Source of the DNA: Acidimicrobiales bacterium
GTDB lineage: Bacteria; Actinomycetota; Acidimicrobiia; Acidimicrobiales; JADJXE01
Length of the DNA stretch: 64,000 bases
Direction of reading: 5' to 3'
NCBI GenBank assembly: GCA_016716005.1
Contig: JADJXE010000001.1
Span: 1,067,001-1,131,000, forward strand
The translations under genes and the position numbers were made by a program. The stretch's first letter is position 1, and every line of letters starts with the position of its first letter. Shown in pieces: positions 1-8,233 of this stretch. The notes under the pieces were generated by a model, which made no database searches, was not told the DNA's origin, and saw nothing but the letters and a program-made list of their open reading frames with translations.

Positions 1-46
1 CAGGAGGGAGGCGGCCGCGTCGGTCACGATCGGGGTCGAGGCCCCG

Positions 47-337
47 TCAGGACACGCGGGCGACGACGTAGTCGACGGCGTCGCGGACGGTCTTCAGGTC
101 CTCGAGGTCCTCGTCGTCGATGCGGAACCCCACGGTGCGGTCGGCCAGCTCCTCCTCGAGGGCCTCGACCAGCTCGATCAGCGCCAGCGAGTCGGCCTCC
201 AGGTCGTCGGCGAACGACGCGCCCTCGCTGATCGCCGAGGGGTCGATCTCGAGGATGTCGGCCAGCCGGTCGCGGACGAGATCGAACACCTGCTGGCGAT
301 CCATGGGGCTCTGCTCCACGTGGGTCTCGGCGGGCAC
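47..337 (-). CDS. acpP: acyl carrier protein
   Basis: A 96-residue acidic four-helix carrier protein that would hold acyl chains on a phosphopantetheine arm during fatty acid synthesis. The attachment motif DSL is present, with Ser50 as the modified residue. It lies directly downstream of plsX on the same strand, the classic plsX-acpP context. GTG at 337 has a GGGAG about 6 nt upstream; an internal ATG at 304 (85 residues, closer to the family's usual length) with a GGAG further off is an equally possible start. A TAGCAT -10-like box at 369-374 could give this gene its own transcript. The acidic segment after residue 75 is longer than in E. coli AcpP. Confidence 0.9.
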   Translation of the reverse strand: MPAETHVEQSPMDRQQVFDLVRDRLADILEIDPSAISEGASFADDLEADSLALIELVEALEEELADRTVGFRIDDEDLEDLKTVRDAVDYVVARVS

Positions 338-368
338 GGTGGCTCCCGGGGTCGGACGGCGAGGGGCG

Positions 369-374
369 ATGCTA
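369..374 (-). promoter_or_regulatory. putative -10 box for acpP
   Basis: TAGCAT read on the minus strand in the plsX-acpP gap, placing a start of transcription near 362 and a short leader with a GGGAG ribosome site before GTG 337. No -35 is evident. Inferred from the TANNNT pattern recurring in this window. Confidence 0.35.
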
Positions 375-398
375 GCGCCGGCGGCCCGGCCGACCGGC

Positions 399-1388
399 TC
401 AGGACGCGATCGCCTGCCGCAGCTTGGCGACCAGATCGGCCTCGACCATCTCCTCGGCCACGCGCACCGCGTTCACGACGGCCCGGGCCGACGACGACCC
501 GTGGCTGATGATGCACACGCCGTCGACCCCGAGCAGCATCGCGCCACCGGTGGTCTCGGGATCGAGCTGGTCGTAGAGCGGGGCGAGGGCCGGGGCCAGC
601 AGGCGGGCACCCTCGCGGGCCTCGTCGGACGAGTCGAAGGCGACCAGGATGGCCGTGATCAGGCCGCGGAGCGCGCCCTCCAGCGTCTTCAGCACGACGT
701 TGCCCGTGAACCCGTCGGTGACCACCACGTCGACCGCGTCGCTCATCACGTCCCGGCCTTCGACGTTGCCGATGAACCCGGCACCCAGGTCGACGGCCCA
801 GTCGCCCTCGTCGGCGAGCAGCCGGTGGACCTCCTTGACCAGACCGGTGCCCTTGGTGGGCTCCTCGCCGATCGACAGCAGCCCCACCCGTGGGGCCGTG
901 ACCCCGAAGCGCTCGCGGGCGAGCACCGCGCCCATCTGGGCGAACTGCACGAGCCACTCCGGCTGGCACTCGGAGTTGGCGCCCGCGTCGATGAGCACGG
1001 TGTGACCGGAGCCGGGACACGGGATCGGCGTGGCGATGGCCGGTCGGGCGACACCCTTGATGCGGCCCATCCGCAGCAGCGCGCTGGCCATCGTGGCACC
1101 GGTGTTGCCGGCGCTCACCATGGCCGATGCCCGGCCGTCGCGGACGGCCTCGGCGGCCCGGACGAGCGACGAGTCCTTCTTGCGCCGGACCGCGCTGCCG
1201 GGCTCCTCGTGCATCTCGATGACCTCGGAGGCCTCGATCAGCTCCAGGCCGCCGGTGTCACCGACGGCGTCGGCCCTGCCGACCAGGACGATCGGCACCC
1301 CGAGCTCCTCGGCGGCCCGCCGGGCGCCCGCGACGATCTCGCCGGGGGCGAGATCGCCCCCCATGGCGTCGATGGCGATGGGCAGCAC
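399..1388 (-). CDS. plsX: phosphate acyltransferase PlsX
   Basis: A 329-residue protein that converts acyl-ACP to acyl-phosphate for phospholipid synthesis at the membrane surface. The N-terminal IDAMGGD signature (residues 6-12), the SAGNTGA segment near residue 92 and the C-terminal GVDGVCIISHGSS segment are typical of the family, and the length is normal. It starts at GTG 1388, 40 bp after rpmF, and is followed by acpP. The order rpmF-plsX-acpP is conserved in many bacteria and links ribosome and lipid supply. No unusual feature was seen. Confidence 0.96.
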   Translation of the reverse strand: MLPIAIDAMGGDLAPGEIVAGARRAAEELGVPIVLVGRADAVGDTGGLELIEASEVIEMHEEPGSAVRRKKDSSLVRAAEAVRDGRASAMVSAGNTGATMASALLRMGRIKGVARPAIATPIPCPGSGHTVLIDAGANSECQPEWLVQFAQMGAVLARERFGVTAPRVGLLSIGEEPTKGTGLVKEVHRLLADEGDWAVDLGAGFIGNVEGRDVMSDAVDVVVTDGFTGNVVLKTLEGALRGLITAILVAFDSSDEAREGARLLAPALAPLYDQLDPETTGGAMLLGVDGVCIISHGSSSARAVVNAVRVAEEMVEADLVAKLRQAIAS

Positions 1389-1428
1389 GGACCTGGTCGC
1401 GGGGTCGGGAGGGCGGGCCGGACCGGAC

Positions 1429-1608
1429 TCAGTCGACGTCGATCACCTGACGGCCGGCGTACCAGCCGCAGGAGCCGCACACGACGTGGGGCAGCTTGGC
1501 CGAACCGCAGCGGGGGCACACGCTGCGAGGCGGCACGCTGAGCCGCCAGGCCGACGCCCGCCGGCTGCGGCTCTTGGCCTTCGAGGTCTTCTTCTTGGGA
1601 ACGGCCAT
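1429..1608 (-). CDS. rpmF: 50S ribosomal protein L32
   Basis: A 59-residue basic protein of the large ribosomal subunit. It begins MAVPKKKTSK, the nearly invariant L32 start. It carries two CxxC pairs (CPRC at 31-34 and CGSC at 44-47), making it the zinc-binding (C+) form. ATG 1608 is chosen because longer readings upstream are not L32-like. The leader lacks a good Shine-Dalgarno match. It lies between the DUF177 gene and plsX, the order seen in most Actinobacteria. Confidence 0.97.
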   Translation of the reverse strand: MAVPKKKTSKAKSRSRRASAWRLSVPPRSVCPRCGSAKLPHVVCGSCGWYAGRQVIDVD

Positions 1609-1643
1609 CGTGGGAGGTCCTGGGTCGGAGGACGAGCCGAGGA

Positions 1644-1649
1644 AGCCTA
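1644..1649 (-). promoter_or_regulatory. putative -10 box for rpmF
   Basis: TAGGCT on the minus strand at the DUF177/rpmF boundary, about 35 nt before the rpmF ATG. It would add an internal start for rpmF-plsX-acpP. Pattern-based inference only. Confidence 0.35.
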
Positions 1650-2171
1650 CTGCGGAGGACCCGGGGTGTCGAAGCGGAGCCGGTCGAGGGCGGCCCACCG
1701 GGGGTCGGCGGCGGCCGCGACGCAGTCGCAGGCCTCCAGGTTGCGGTCGGCCCCGCACACCGGGCACAGGCCCAGGCAGCCCTCCCGGCACAGCGGCGCC
1801 AGGGGCAGCTCGAGCAGCACCACCTCGCGCAGGACCTGCTCGAGATCGACCTGCTCGTGGGCGATCGGGTAGCTCTCCCCCTCGATCGGATGGTGCGAGA
1901 AGAGCTCGCGGAACTCGGCCCGGAACCGGCCGGCGGCCGGCATGAGGCAACGACGGCACGGCGCCGCCCACTCGCCGTCGACCGCCCCGCTGGCCACCAG
2001 GCCCTCGTGCATCGACTCGAGGACGGCGTCGACGTGCAGCGGATGCCCGTCGGGGACGGCCACGTCACCCACCGACAGCCCCGGCAGCACGACGTCGGCC
2101 TGCACCTCCCGGCGGGAGGCCGGCCGGCGCAGCAGGTCGGCGACGTTCACCACGAGGGGTCGGCGCTCCAC
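1647..2171 (-). CDS. DUF177 (YceD-like) zinc-binding protein
   Basis: A 174-residue protein of the DUF177/YceD family, almost always found immediately upstream of rpmF. Plant and bacterial members have been linked to 23S rRNA accumulation, so a role in large-subunit assembly is likely but unproven. A CRRC pair near residues 72-75 and a Cys-rich C-terminal stretch (CREGCLGLCPVCG) look like a metal site. It follows the SepIVA-like gene by 12 bp and precedes rpmF by 38 bp, so co-transcription is likely. Confidence 0.9.
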   Translation of the reverse strand: MERRPLVVNVADLLRRPASRREVQADVVLPGLSVGDVAVPDGHPLHVDAVLESMHEGLVASGAVDGEWAAPCRRCLMPAAGRFRAEFRELFSHHPIEGESYPIAHEQVDLEQVLREVVLLELPLAPLCREGCLGLCPVCGADRNLEACDCVAAAADPRWAALDRLRFDTPGPPQ

Positions 2172-2183
2172 CGGCGCCGGCCC

Positions 2184-2741
2184 TCAGCCCTCGTCCTGGT
2201 CGAAGAAGGAGCTCTCCTCCTCCGCCTGCGACGGCTCGCTGGCCGCCGCCGCCATCGGGTTCACCTGGAGCCGCTCCCGGCCGACCTGCACCATCTTGCG
2301 CGTCTTGTCGAGCACGGCCTCGAAGGTGGCCAGCTTCTGGTCGCAGAAGTCCTCCACCTCGTGACGCATCCGGCGGGCGTCGTCGGAGGCCGCTTCGAGG
2401 GTCTGGCGGGCACGCAGCTCCGAGGCCCGAACCACCTCGGAGCGCGACACCATCCGCTCGGCCTGGGCCCGCGCCGCGTCGAGGAGGGCGTCGGCCTCCC
2501 GCCTGGTCTTGACCAGGAAGTCGTCGCGCTCCCGCAGCATCCAGCGGGCCCGGCGCAGCTCCTCGGGCAGGCGGCTCACCGCCTCCTCGAGGAGCTCGAG
2601 CACCTCGTCGCGGTTCGGCAGCATCGCCGACGAGGACAGCGGCATCGTCTTGGCGCCTGCGATGATCGACACCACGCGGAGCAGGATCGCCTCGGTGTCG
2701 GCAGGCGCAGCGGGGACGTGCTCGTCGGGCGGCAGGCTCAT
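2184..2741 (-). CDS. coiled-coil SepIVA/DivIVA-like protein
   Basis: A 185-residue, highly charged, mostly helical protein. From about residue 45 to 160 it is heptad-rich and Ala/Glu/Arg-rich, as in DivIVA-type or ATP-synthase-b-like coiled coils. Its position next to the DUF177 gene matches mycobacterial SepIVA (Rv2927c beside Rv2926c), a divisome and cell-wall growth factor, so a cytoplasmic scaffold in division or polar growth is the best guess. Its ATG overlaps the coaD stop by one base (TGATG), implying translational coupling. The N-terminal 35 residues are poorly conserved in type, and the end is acidic (SFFDQDEG). Family identity rests on shape and context. Confidence 0.65.
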   Translation of the reverse strand: MSLPPDEHVPAAPADTEAILLRVVSIIAGAKTMPLSSSAMLPNRDEVLELLEEAVSRLPEELRRARWMLRERDDFLVKTRREADALLDAARAQAERMVSRSEVVRASELRARQTLEAASDDARRMRHEVEDFCDQKLATFEAVLDKTRKMVQVGRERLQVNPMAAAASEPSQAEEESSFFDQDEG

Positions 2742-3217
2742 CAGCTCATCCGTTCCTTCAGCCGGCGCGACACCGCGACCGGCACCATCGAGGACACGTC
2801 GCCACCGAAGCGCGCGATGTCCCGGATGAACTTGGACGCCAGGAACGAGTGTGACGACGCCGACGGCAGGAACACGGTGTGCATGCCGCCGATGGCGTGG
2901 TTCATCTGGGCCATCTGGAGCTCGGTCTCGAAGTCGGACACCGCCCGGAGCCCCTTCACGATGAAGTCGGCCCGGACCTCGCGCGCCAGGTCGACGACGA
3001 GCGAGGAGAACATGGTCACGGTGACGTTGTCGAGATGGGCCAGCGCCTCCTCGAGCATGGCCTCACGCTCGTCGAGCGTGAAGAGCGGCTCACCCTTCTG
3101 CGGGTTCCGCATGGCGGCCACGACCACCTCGTCGAAGAGCCGGTGCGCCGTCTCGACGATCTCGAGGTGCCCGTTGTGGAAGGGGTCGAACGTCCCCGGG
3201 TAGAGCACCCTGGCCAA
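2741..3217 (-). CDS. coaD: pantetheine-phosphate adenylyltransferase
   Basis: A 158-residue nucleotidyltransferase that adenylylates 4'-phosphopantetheine in coenzyme A synthesis. The GTFDPFHNGH motif (residues 8-17) holds the T/HxGH nucleotide-binding signature; FIVKGLRAVSDFE (85-97) and the SKFIR segment near 128-132 are also typical. The length is normal. The start is TTG 3217, giving MARVLYPGTFDP in register with the family, with GGAG about 9 nt upstream; GTG 3208 would be too short. It lies 6 bp after rsmD, the usual rsmD-coaD pair, and overlaps the next gene by one base. Confidence 0.96.
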   Translation of the reverse strand: MARVLYPGTFDPFHNGHLEIVETAHRLFDEVVVAAMRNPQKGEPLFTLDEREAMLEEALAHLDNVTVTMFSSLVVDLAREVRADFIVKGLRAVSDFETELQMAQMNHAIGGMHTVFLPSASSHSFLASKFIRDIARFGGDVSSMVPVAVSRRLKERMS

Positions 3218-3223
3218 CGGCGG

Positions 3224-3763
3224 TCACTCCATCTCCTCGGCCGGCTGCCCGGCCGGCACGGCGAACGTCACCACGGTACCGCCGTAGCGGCGCGCCCGAA
3301 CGACCTCCCACCCCGGACCGGGCCCGATGGCCCGGTCCGACTCGATCACCACCAGGGACGCGCGCAGTCGGGCGAGCACCTCGGGCCAGCGATCGAACTC
3401 GTACGGGGGATCGAGCAGCGCCAGGTCGAACGGCCCGTGGTCGGCGGCCAGCCAGGCCAGGGCGTCGGCGGCCACGACCTCGGCCCCTGCGACGCCCGTG
3501 CCGGCCAGGTTGGTGCGCAGCGCGGCGAGCGCGACCGGGTCGCGCTCGACGAAGACCGCCGAGGCCGCGCCCCGCGACAGCGCCTCGATGCCGAGCGCGC
3601 CGCTGCCGGCGAACAGGTCGAGCACGCGACCACCCTCGACGGCGCCCAGGCTCCCCAGCGCGTTGAAGACCGCCTCCCGGACACGGTCGGTCGTGGGTCG
3701 CACCCCCCGGCCGCGCGGGGCCACCAGGCGGCGCCCTCGAGCAGACCCGGCGACGACCCGCAC
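3224..3763 (-). CDS. rsmD: 16S rRNA (guanine966-N2)-methyltransferase
   Basis: A 179-residue Rossmann-fold methyltransferase that modifies 16S rRNA during 30S assembly. The SAM motif DLFAGSGALGIEALSRGA (49-66) and the catalytic DPPY (118-121) are intact. GTG 3763 is chosen because VRVVAGSARGRRL is the family's typical start. It heads the minus-strand run rsmD-coaD-SepIVA-like-DUF177-rpmF-plsX-acpP and is divergent from the enoyl-CoA hydratase gene, with 39 bp between the start codons. Confidence 0.95.
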   Translation of the reverse strand: MRVVAGSARGRRLVAPRGRGVRPTTDRVREAVFNALGSLGAVEGGRVLDLFAGSGALGIEALSRGAASAVFVERDPVALAALRTNLAGTGVAGAEVVAADALAWLAADHGPFDLALLDPPYEFDRWPEVLARLRASLVVIESDRAIGPGPGWEVVRARRYGGTVVTFAVPAGQPAEEME

Positions 3764-3789
3764 CGGGCCACCGTACGTGAGCAGCGGCG

Positions 3790-3795
3790 TACGGT
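3790..3795 (+). promoter_or_regulatory. putative leaderless -10 box (enoyl-CoA hydratase)
   Basis: TACGGT ends 7 nt before the ATG at 3803, so transcription would begin at or next to the start codon. No Shine-Dalgarno sequence precedes the gene. Confidence 0.5.
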
Positions 3796-3802
3796 GGCAC
3801 CC

Positions 3803-4552
3803 ATGAGCGACCGCGCCGCAGCCTCGGTTCCCGCGCCCGTCCGGGTGGTCCGGATCGGGCGGCCCGACGTCCGCAACGCCATCGACGGCGCGACGGCCCA
3901 GCGCCTCCACGACGAGCTGCTGGCCTTCGAGGCCGACCCCGACGCGAGGGTGGCCGTGCTCACCGGCGACCACCAGGCGTTCTGCGCCGGCGCGAACCTC
4001 AGGGACCTGCCCCGGCTGCGGCCCAGCGGCCCCCTCGGCCCCACGCGGCTCCAGCTGTCCAAGCCGGTCGTCGCCGCCGTCGAGGGCTGGTGCGTGGCCG
4101 GCGGGGTCGAGCTGGCGGCCTGGTGCGACCTCCGGGTCGCCGGGGCCTCGGCCCGCTTCGGCTGCCTCGAGCGCCGCTGGGGGGTGCCGCTCATGGACGG
4201 CGGCACGTACCGCCTGCCCCGCATCGTCGGGCTCGGGCGCGCCCTCGACCTCATCCTCACCGGCCGCGAGTTCGACGCCGACGAGGCCCTCGCCATCGGC
4301 TTCGTGAACCGGGTGGTCCCGGCCGGGGAGGCGCTCGACGTCGCCGTCGCGCTCGCCGACGAGATCGCGTCGTTCCCCTGGGGCTGCGTGCTCCACGACC
4401 GCGCCGCGGTGTACGAGGGGCTCGGCCTGGGCCTGGCCGAGGGCCTGGCCAACGAGGATCGCCACGGGCGCGCCGTGGTCCTCTCGCCCGGCTTCGGGGC
4501 CGGCGTCGCCCGGTTCGACGCCCACCAACGCGACCGGCGGGGGCGGGGGTGA
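3803..4552 (+). CDS. enoyl-CoA hydratase/isomerase family protein
   Basis: A 249-residue crotonase-fold protein, expected to hydrate or isomerise an acyl-CoA; the exact substrate cannot be read. The oxyanion-hole segments are visible as AFCAGANLRDL (about residues 55-65) and GWCVAGGVELAAWCDLR (about 95-111). The usual first glutamate position after the second loop is Ser/Ala-rich with WGVPLMDG, so its chemistry may differ from classic hydratases. It starts at ATG 3803 behind a leaderless-type -10. It overlaps the zinc-ribbon gene by GTGA, so the two are translationally coupled. Confidence 0.85.
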   Translation: MSDRAAASVPAPVRVVRIGRPDVRNAIDGATAQRLHDELLAFEADPDARVAVLTGDHQAFCAGANLRDLPRLRPSGPLGPTRLQLSKPVVAAVEGWCVAGGVELAAWCDLRVAGASARFGCLERRWGVPLMDGGTYRLPRIVGLGRALDLILTGREFDADEALAIGFVNRVVPAGEALDVAVALADEIASFPWGCVLHDRAAVYEGLGLGLAEGLANEDRHGRAVVLSPGFGAGVARFDAHQRDRRGRG

Positions 4553-4722
4553 GCGACCTCGTCCCGGCGGTGATCGTCTGCGTCGACTGCGGCGGCGACG
4601 CCCATCTGCTGAGCGAGCCGGACGAGACCGGCATCTTCCACCCGGGCGAGGTGGTGGTGTACCGGTGCCGCGACTGCCGAGACCGGTGGGACGTCGTGGT
4701 CCCCGACCTCGGCGAGCCGTGA
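4549..4722 (+). CDS. small zinc-ribbon protein
   Basis: A 57-residue protein with two cysteine pairs (CVDC at 11-14, CRDC at 40-43) spaced as in a zinc ribbon; no other domain. The GTG start overlaps the upstream hydratase stop and its own stop overlaps the next GTG, so it sits in a tightly coupled three-gene unit with the crotonase and the ABC1 kinase. Its function is unknown; it may be a small accessory protein binding one of these products or RNA. Confidence 0.75.
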   Translation: MSDLVPAVIVCVDCGGDAHLLSEPDETGIFHPGEVVVYRCRDCRDRWDVVVPDLGEP

Positions 4723-6089
4723 CCCCGGCCGGCCACGCCCGGCCCGCCGGCACCGTGGGTGCCCGAGCGGCCCAGGTCGCCTCTGTGCTGACCGGCGCGA
4801 GCCTCGGCTGGGCGGGCGACGCCGTGCGGACCCGCTCCCGCCGGCCCGGCCCGGTGGTGGGGACGTGGGGCCCCGAGCGCCTCCGCCGGACGCTCGAGGA
4901 CCTCGGCGCCACCTTCGTGAAGCTGGGCCAGGTCCTGTCGAGCCGGCCGGACCTGCTGCCGCCCGCGTACCAGGCCGAGCTGGCCCGCCTGCAGGACGCC
5001 GCGCCGCCCGTGCCCACCGCCGTGCTCGAGCGCTGCCTGGCCGAGCAGCTCGGCGACCGGCCCGGCCGGGCGTTCGCCCGCTTCGACTGGTCACCGCTCG
5101 CCGCGGCCTCGATCGGGCAGGTGCACGCGGCCACCCTCCACGACGGGCGCGAGGTCGCGGTGAAGGTGCGGCGGCCGGGCATCGTGGAGCAGGTCGAGCT
5201 CGACCTCGACCTGCTCCACCGGCTGGCGCGCGCCGTCGACCGCGGCGAGCTCGGCCGGCGCTACGACCCGGTCGGCCTGGTGGAGGAGTTCTCGTCCACC
5301 CTGCGGGCCGAGCTCGACTACGTGCGCGAGGCGTTCAACGCCGAGCGCTTCGCCCGCCTGCTCGGGGGCCACGGCTGGGTGCACGTGCCCCGCGTGGTGT
5401 GGGACCACGCCACGCCGGGCCTGCTGACCCTCGAACGGGTGCGGGGGGTGAAGATCACCGACCTTCCCGGCCTCGACCGGCTGGGCGTCGAGCGCCAGGC
5501 CCTCGCCCGGCACCTGGCGCTGCTCTACCTGGAGATGGTGTTCGAGCACGGCTTCTTCCACGCCGATCCCCACCCCGGCAACTTCTTCGTCGAAGCCGGG
5601 GGGCGGATCGGCATGGTCGACTTCGGCATGGTGGGCCTGGTGGGGCCGACCGTGCGCGACGGCCTGTCGGCGGTGCTGCTGGGCCTGGCCACGTACGACT
5701 CCGAGCGGCTCGGCGTCGCGCTCCTCCGTCTGGGGGTGGCGGGGCCGAGCATCGACCGGACGGCCCTCCACCGTGACCTCGACGACCTCGTCGCCCGCTA
5801 CACGGGTGCCACGCTGGGCCAGCTCCAGCTCGGCCCGGTGCTCGAGGACCTGATGGCGGTCGTGCGGGCCCACCGGCTGCGGCTCCCGCGCGACCTCGCC
5901 CTCCTGCTGAAGACGGTCGTGATGTGCGAGGGCGTCGCGGTCCGGCTGGACCCCGACTTCGACTTCATGACCCTGCTGGTGCCCTACGCGGCCGGGGTCG
6001 GCCGCACCCGACCCGCTGCGGACCCCGGCCCGCGAGCCGCCGAGGCGGCCGAGCGCCCGACCAGCGCGGGTCAGGACCGGAACAGGTAG
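4719..6089 (+). CDS. ABC1/UbiB-family atypical kinase
   Basis: A 456-residue UbiB/ABC1 (ADCK-like) protein. Family hallmarks are present in order: the KxGQ motif (VKLGQVLSSRPDLLP), the Ala-rich nucleotide loop AAASIGQVHAA, VAVKVRRPG with the ATP-binding lysine, the ELDYVREA segment, HADPHPGN in the catalytic loop and VDFGMVG in place of DFG. Members act in quinone or lipid homeostasis as ATPases or kinases. GTG 4719 overlaps the preceding stop (GTGA), favouring it over a longer reading. The C-terminus overlaps convergent recG by 19 bp. It lacks the strongly hydrophobic C-terminal pair seen in some UbiBs. A second paralogue lies at 61931-63607. Confidence 0.9.
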   Translation: MTPAGHARPAGTVGARAAQVASVLTGASLGWAGDAVRTRSRRPGPVVGTWGPERLRRTLEDLGATFVKLGQVLSSRPDLLPPAYQAELARLQDAAPPVPTAVLERCLAEQLGDRPGRAFARFDWSPLAAASIGQVHAATLHDGREVAVKVRRPGIVEQVELDLDLLHRLARAVDRGELGRRYDPVGLVEEFSSTLRAELDYVREAFNAERFARLLGGHGWVHVPRVVWDHATPGLLTLERVRGVKITDLPGLDRLGVERQALARHLALLYLEMVFEHGFFHADPHPGNFFVEAGGRIGMVDFGMVGLVGPTVRDGLSAVLLGLATYDSERLGVALLRLGVAGPSIDRTALHRDLDDLVARYTGATLGQLQLGPVLEDLMAVVRAHRLRLPRDLALLLKTVVMCEGVAVRLDPDFDFMTLLVPYAAGVGRTRPAADPGPRAAEAAERPTSAGQDRNR

Positions 6090-8233
6090 TCCGCCGAGTC
6101 CTCGACCAGCAGCGCCACCTCGTCGGCGAGGCCCGGATGGGCCGCCAGTGCGGGGTCGTCGCCCACGAGCTCCACGGCGACCTCTCTCGCCGTCTCGACG
6201 CAGGCCCGGTCGCGCCGCAGCGACGCCAGGCGGAAGTCGGTGCGGCCCTTCTGGCGATCGCCCAGCAGCTGGCCCTCCCCCCGGAGGTCGAGGTCGATCT
6301 CGGCCAGCTCGAACCCGCTGGCGTGGTCGACGACGGCCCGGAGCCGGGCCGTCGCCTCCGGGCCCAGCTCGGTGCCGGTCACGAGGAAGCACCGCGAGTG
6401 GTCCGCGCCGCGTCCGACCCGCCCGCGCAGCTGGTGGAGCTGGGCGATCCCGAAGCGGTCGGCGTCGAGGATCGCCATCACGCTGGCGTTCGGCACGTCG
6501 ACGCCCACCTCGATCACCGTCGTGGCCACGAGCACGTCGAGCCCGCCGGCGCGGAAGGCGTCCATCGTCAGCTGCCTGTCGCGGGGCAGGACCCGGCCGT
6601 GGAGGAGCCCGAGCCGCAGCCCGGCCAGCTCGCCGCCGGCGAGGCGGTCGTGCACCTCGGTGGCCGCCGACGCCTCGAGCTTCACCGACTCCTCGATGAG
6701 GGGGCACACCACGTAGGCCTGCCGCCCGGCCGCCACCTCGGCGCGCACGGCGGCCCACACCTCCTGCTCGGCGTCGGCACCCGCGGCCCACCGCGTGGTG
6801 ATCGGCTTCCTACCCGGTGGCAGCTGGTCGAGGGTCGAGGTGTCGAGATCGCCGTAGACGGTGAGCGCCGCCGTGCGCGGGATGGGCGTGGCCGTCATCA
6901 CCAGCACGTCGGGCACGCGCCCCTGCCCCTGGTCGTCGACGCCGCCCTCACGAAGCACGGCCCGCTGCTCCACCCCGAAGCGGTGCTGCTCGTCGATCAC
7001 CACCGCTCCGAGCCGGCGGAACCGCACGCCCTCCTGGATCAGGGCGTGGGTGCCGATCACGATGTCGACGCGCCCGGCCTCCAGGCCGTCGAGCAGCTCT
7101 CGGCGCTCGGCCGCGGTCGTGCGGTTGGTGAGCAGCGCCACCCTCACCGGGCGCTCGTCGAACAGGCCCTCGGCATGGGGCACCGTGAGCCCCTCGACCA
7201 AGGCGCCGACCGACTCGTGGTGCTGCTCGGCCAGCACCTCGGTGGGCGCCATGAGGGCCCCCTGGCCGCCGTTCGACACCGCCCCCAGCAGGGTGGCCAC
7301 CGCAACCACCGTCTTCCCCGAGCCCACGTCGCCCTGCAGGAGGCGGTGCATCGGGTGGGGTCGGGCCAGGTCGGCCAGCACCTCCTCGATCACGCGCTCC
7401 TGCGCCCCGGTGAGCTGCCAGGGCAGCCCGGGGAGGAACCGCTCGACGAGGGAGCGGTCGTCGTGGCGGTGGCCGACGGACCGGGCACCGAGCTCCTGCT
7501 TCCTGGCGACCAGCGCGACCTGGACCCGCAGGAGCTCGTCGAACACCAGGCGGGCGCGGGCCGCGGCCACGTCGGCCATGCTGGTAGGGGCGTGGATGCT
7601 GTGCAGCGCCGTGCCGCGATCGCATAGCCCGAGCCGGCCGAGGACGGGGGCGGGCACCGGGTCGGCGAACCCGCGGAGCGCCGCCCGCCGGAGGGCCTCC
7701 TCCACCAGTCCGGCGATCTCCCACGTGGTCAGGTCGGCCTTCTCCGACTGCGGGTAGATCGGCACGATCCGGCCGGTGCGGTCGCCGATGAGATCGACGA
7801 CGGGGTTGGTCATCTGGGGCTGCCCCTGGTACTGCTCGACCCTCCCCCAGAAGGCGGCGTTGGTGCCGACCGCGAGCTGGCGTTCACGCCACGGCTGGTT
7901 GAAGAACGTCACCCGCATCCGGCCCGAGCCGTCGGACACAGTGGCGGTCACGATCGACCGTCCGCCCCTCCGGCCCGGCGAGCCGCCCAGGGGGCGCCCG
8001 CTGATGCGCTCGACCCGGCCCAGCACCAGGGCCTGCTCGCCCTCGACCAGGTCGCGCACCCGCGCCTCGTTGGTGCGGTCGACCCAGCGGCGGGGGTACA
8101 GCTGCAGCAGGCCGAGCACGTCGGTGATGCCGAACCCGCGGAGGGCGGCCTCCTTCTTGGGCCCGACCCCGTGGAGCCGCCCGATCGGGATGGCTTCCAG
8201 GTCGCGCAGGGTGAGGGGCGCCGAGCCGCTCAC
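6071..8233 (-). CDS. recG: ATP-dependent DNA helicase RecG
   Basis: A 720-residue branched-DNA helicase that remodels stalled forks. The N-terminal wedge/OB region contains a helix-hairpin stretch (GVGPKKEAAL). Motor motifs follow: Walker A GDVGSGKT at about 301-308, APTEVLAEQH, the DEQH box at about 414-417 and TATPIPRT, then the C-terminal RecA-like lobe with the RVGRGA motif. The length is normal. GTG 8233 overlaps the stop of the DAK2 gene by GTGA, which fixes this start and indicates coupling. It is convergent with the ABC1 kinase and overlaps it by 19 bp. Confidence 0.97.
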   Translation of the reverse strand: MSGSAPLTLRDLEAIPIGRLHGVGPKKEAALRGFGITDVLGLLQLYPRRWVDRTNEARVRDLVEGEQALVLGRVERISGRPLGGSPGRRGGRSIVTATVSDGSGRMRVTFFNQPWRERQLAVGTNAAFWGRVEQYQGQPQMTNPVVDLIGDRTGRIVPIYPQSEKADLTTWEIAGLVEEALRRAALRGFADPVPAPVLGRLGLCDRGTALHSIHAPTSMADVAAARARLVFDELLRVQVALVARKQELGARSVGHRHDDRSLVERFLPGLPWQLTGAQERVIEEVLADLARPHPMHRLLQGDVGSGKTVVAVATLLGAVSNGGQGALMAPTEVLAEQHHESVGALVEGLTVPHAEGLFDERPVRVALLTNRTTAAERRELLDGLEAGRVDIVIGTHALIQEGVRFRRLGAVVIDEQHRFGVEQRAVLREGGVDDQGQGRVPDVLVMTATPIPRTAALTVYGDLDTSTLDQLPPGRKPITTRWAAGADAEQEVWAAVRAEVAAGRQAYVVCPLIEESVKLEASAATEVHDRLAGGELAGLRLGLLHGRVLPRDRQLTMDAFRAGGLDVLVATTVIEVGVDVPNASVMAILDADRFGIAQLHQLRGRVGRGADHSRCFLVTGTELGPEATARLRAVVDHASGFELAEIDLDLRGEGQLLGDRQKGRTDFRLASLRRDRACVETAREVAVELVGDDPALAAHPGLADEVALLVEDSADYLFRS

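Noticed and set aside
1..46. Possible end of a further minus-strand gene at the left edge
   Set aside because: Too short to show any domain; only the region just after acpP is visible.
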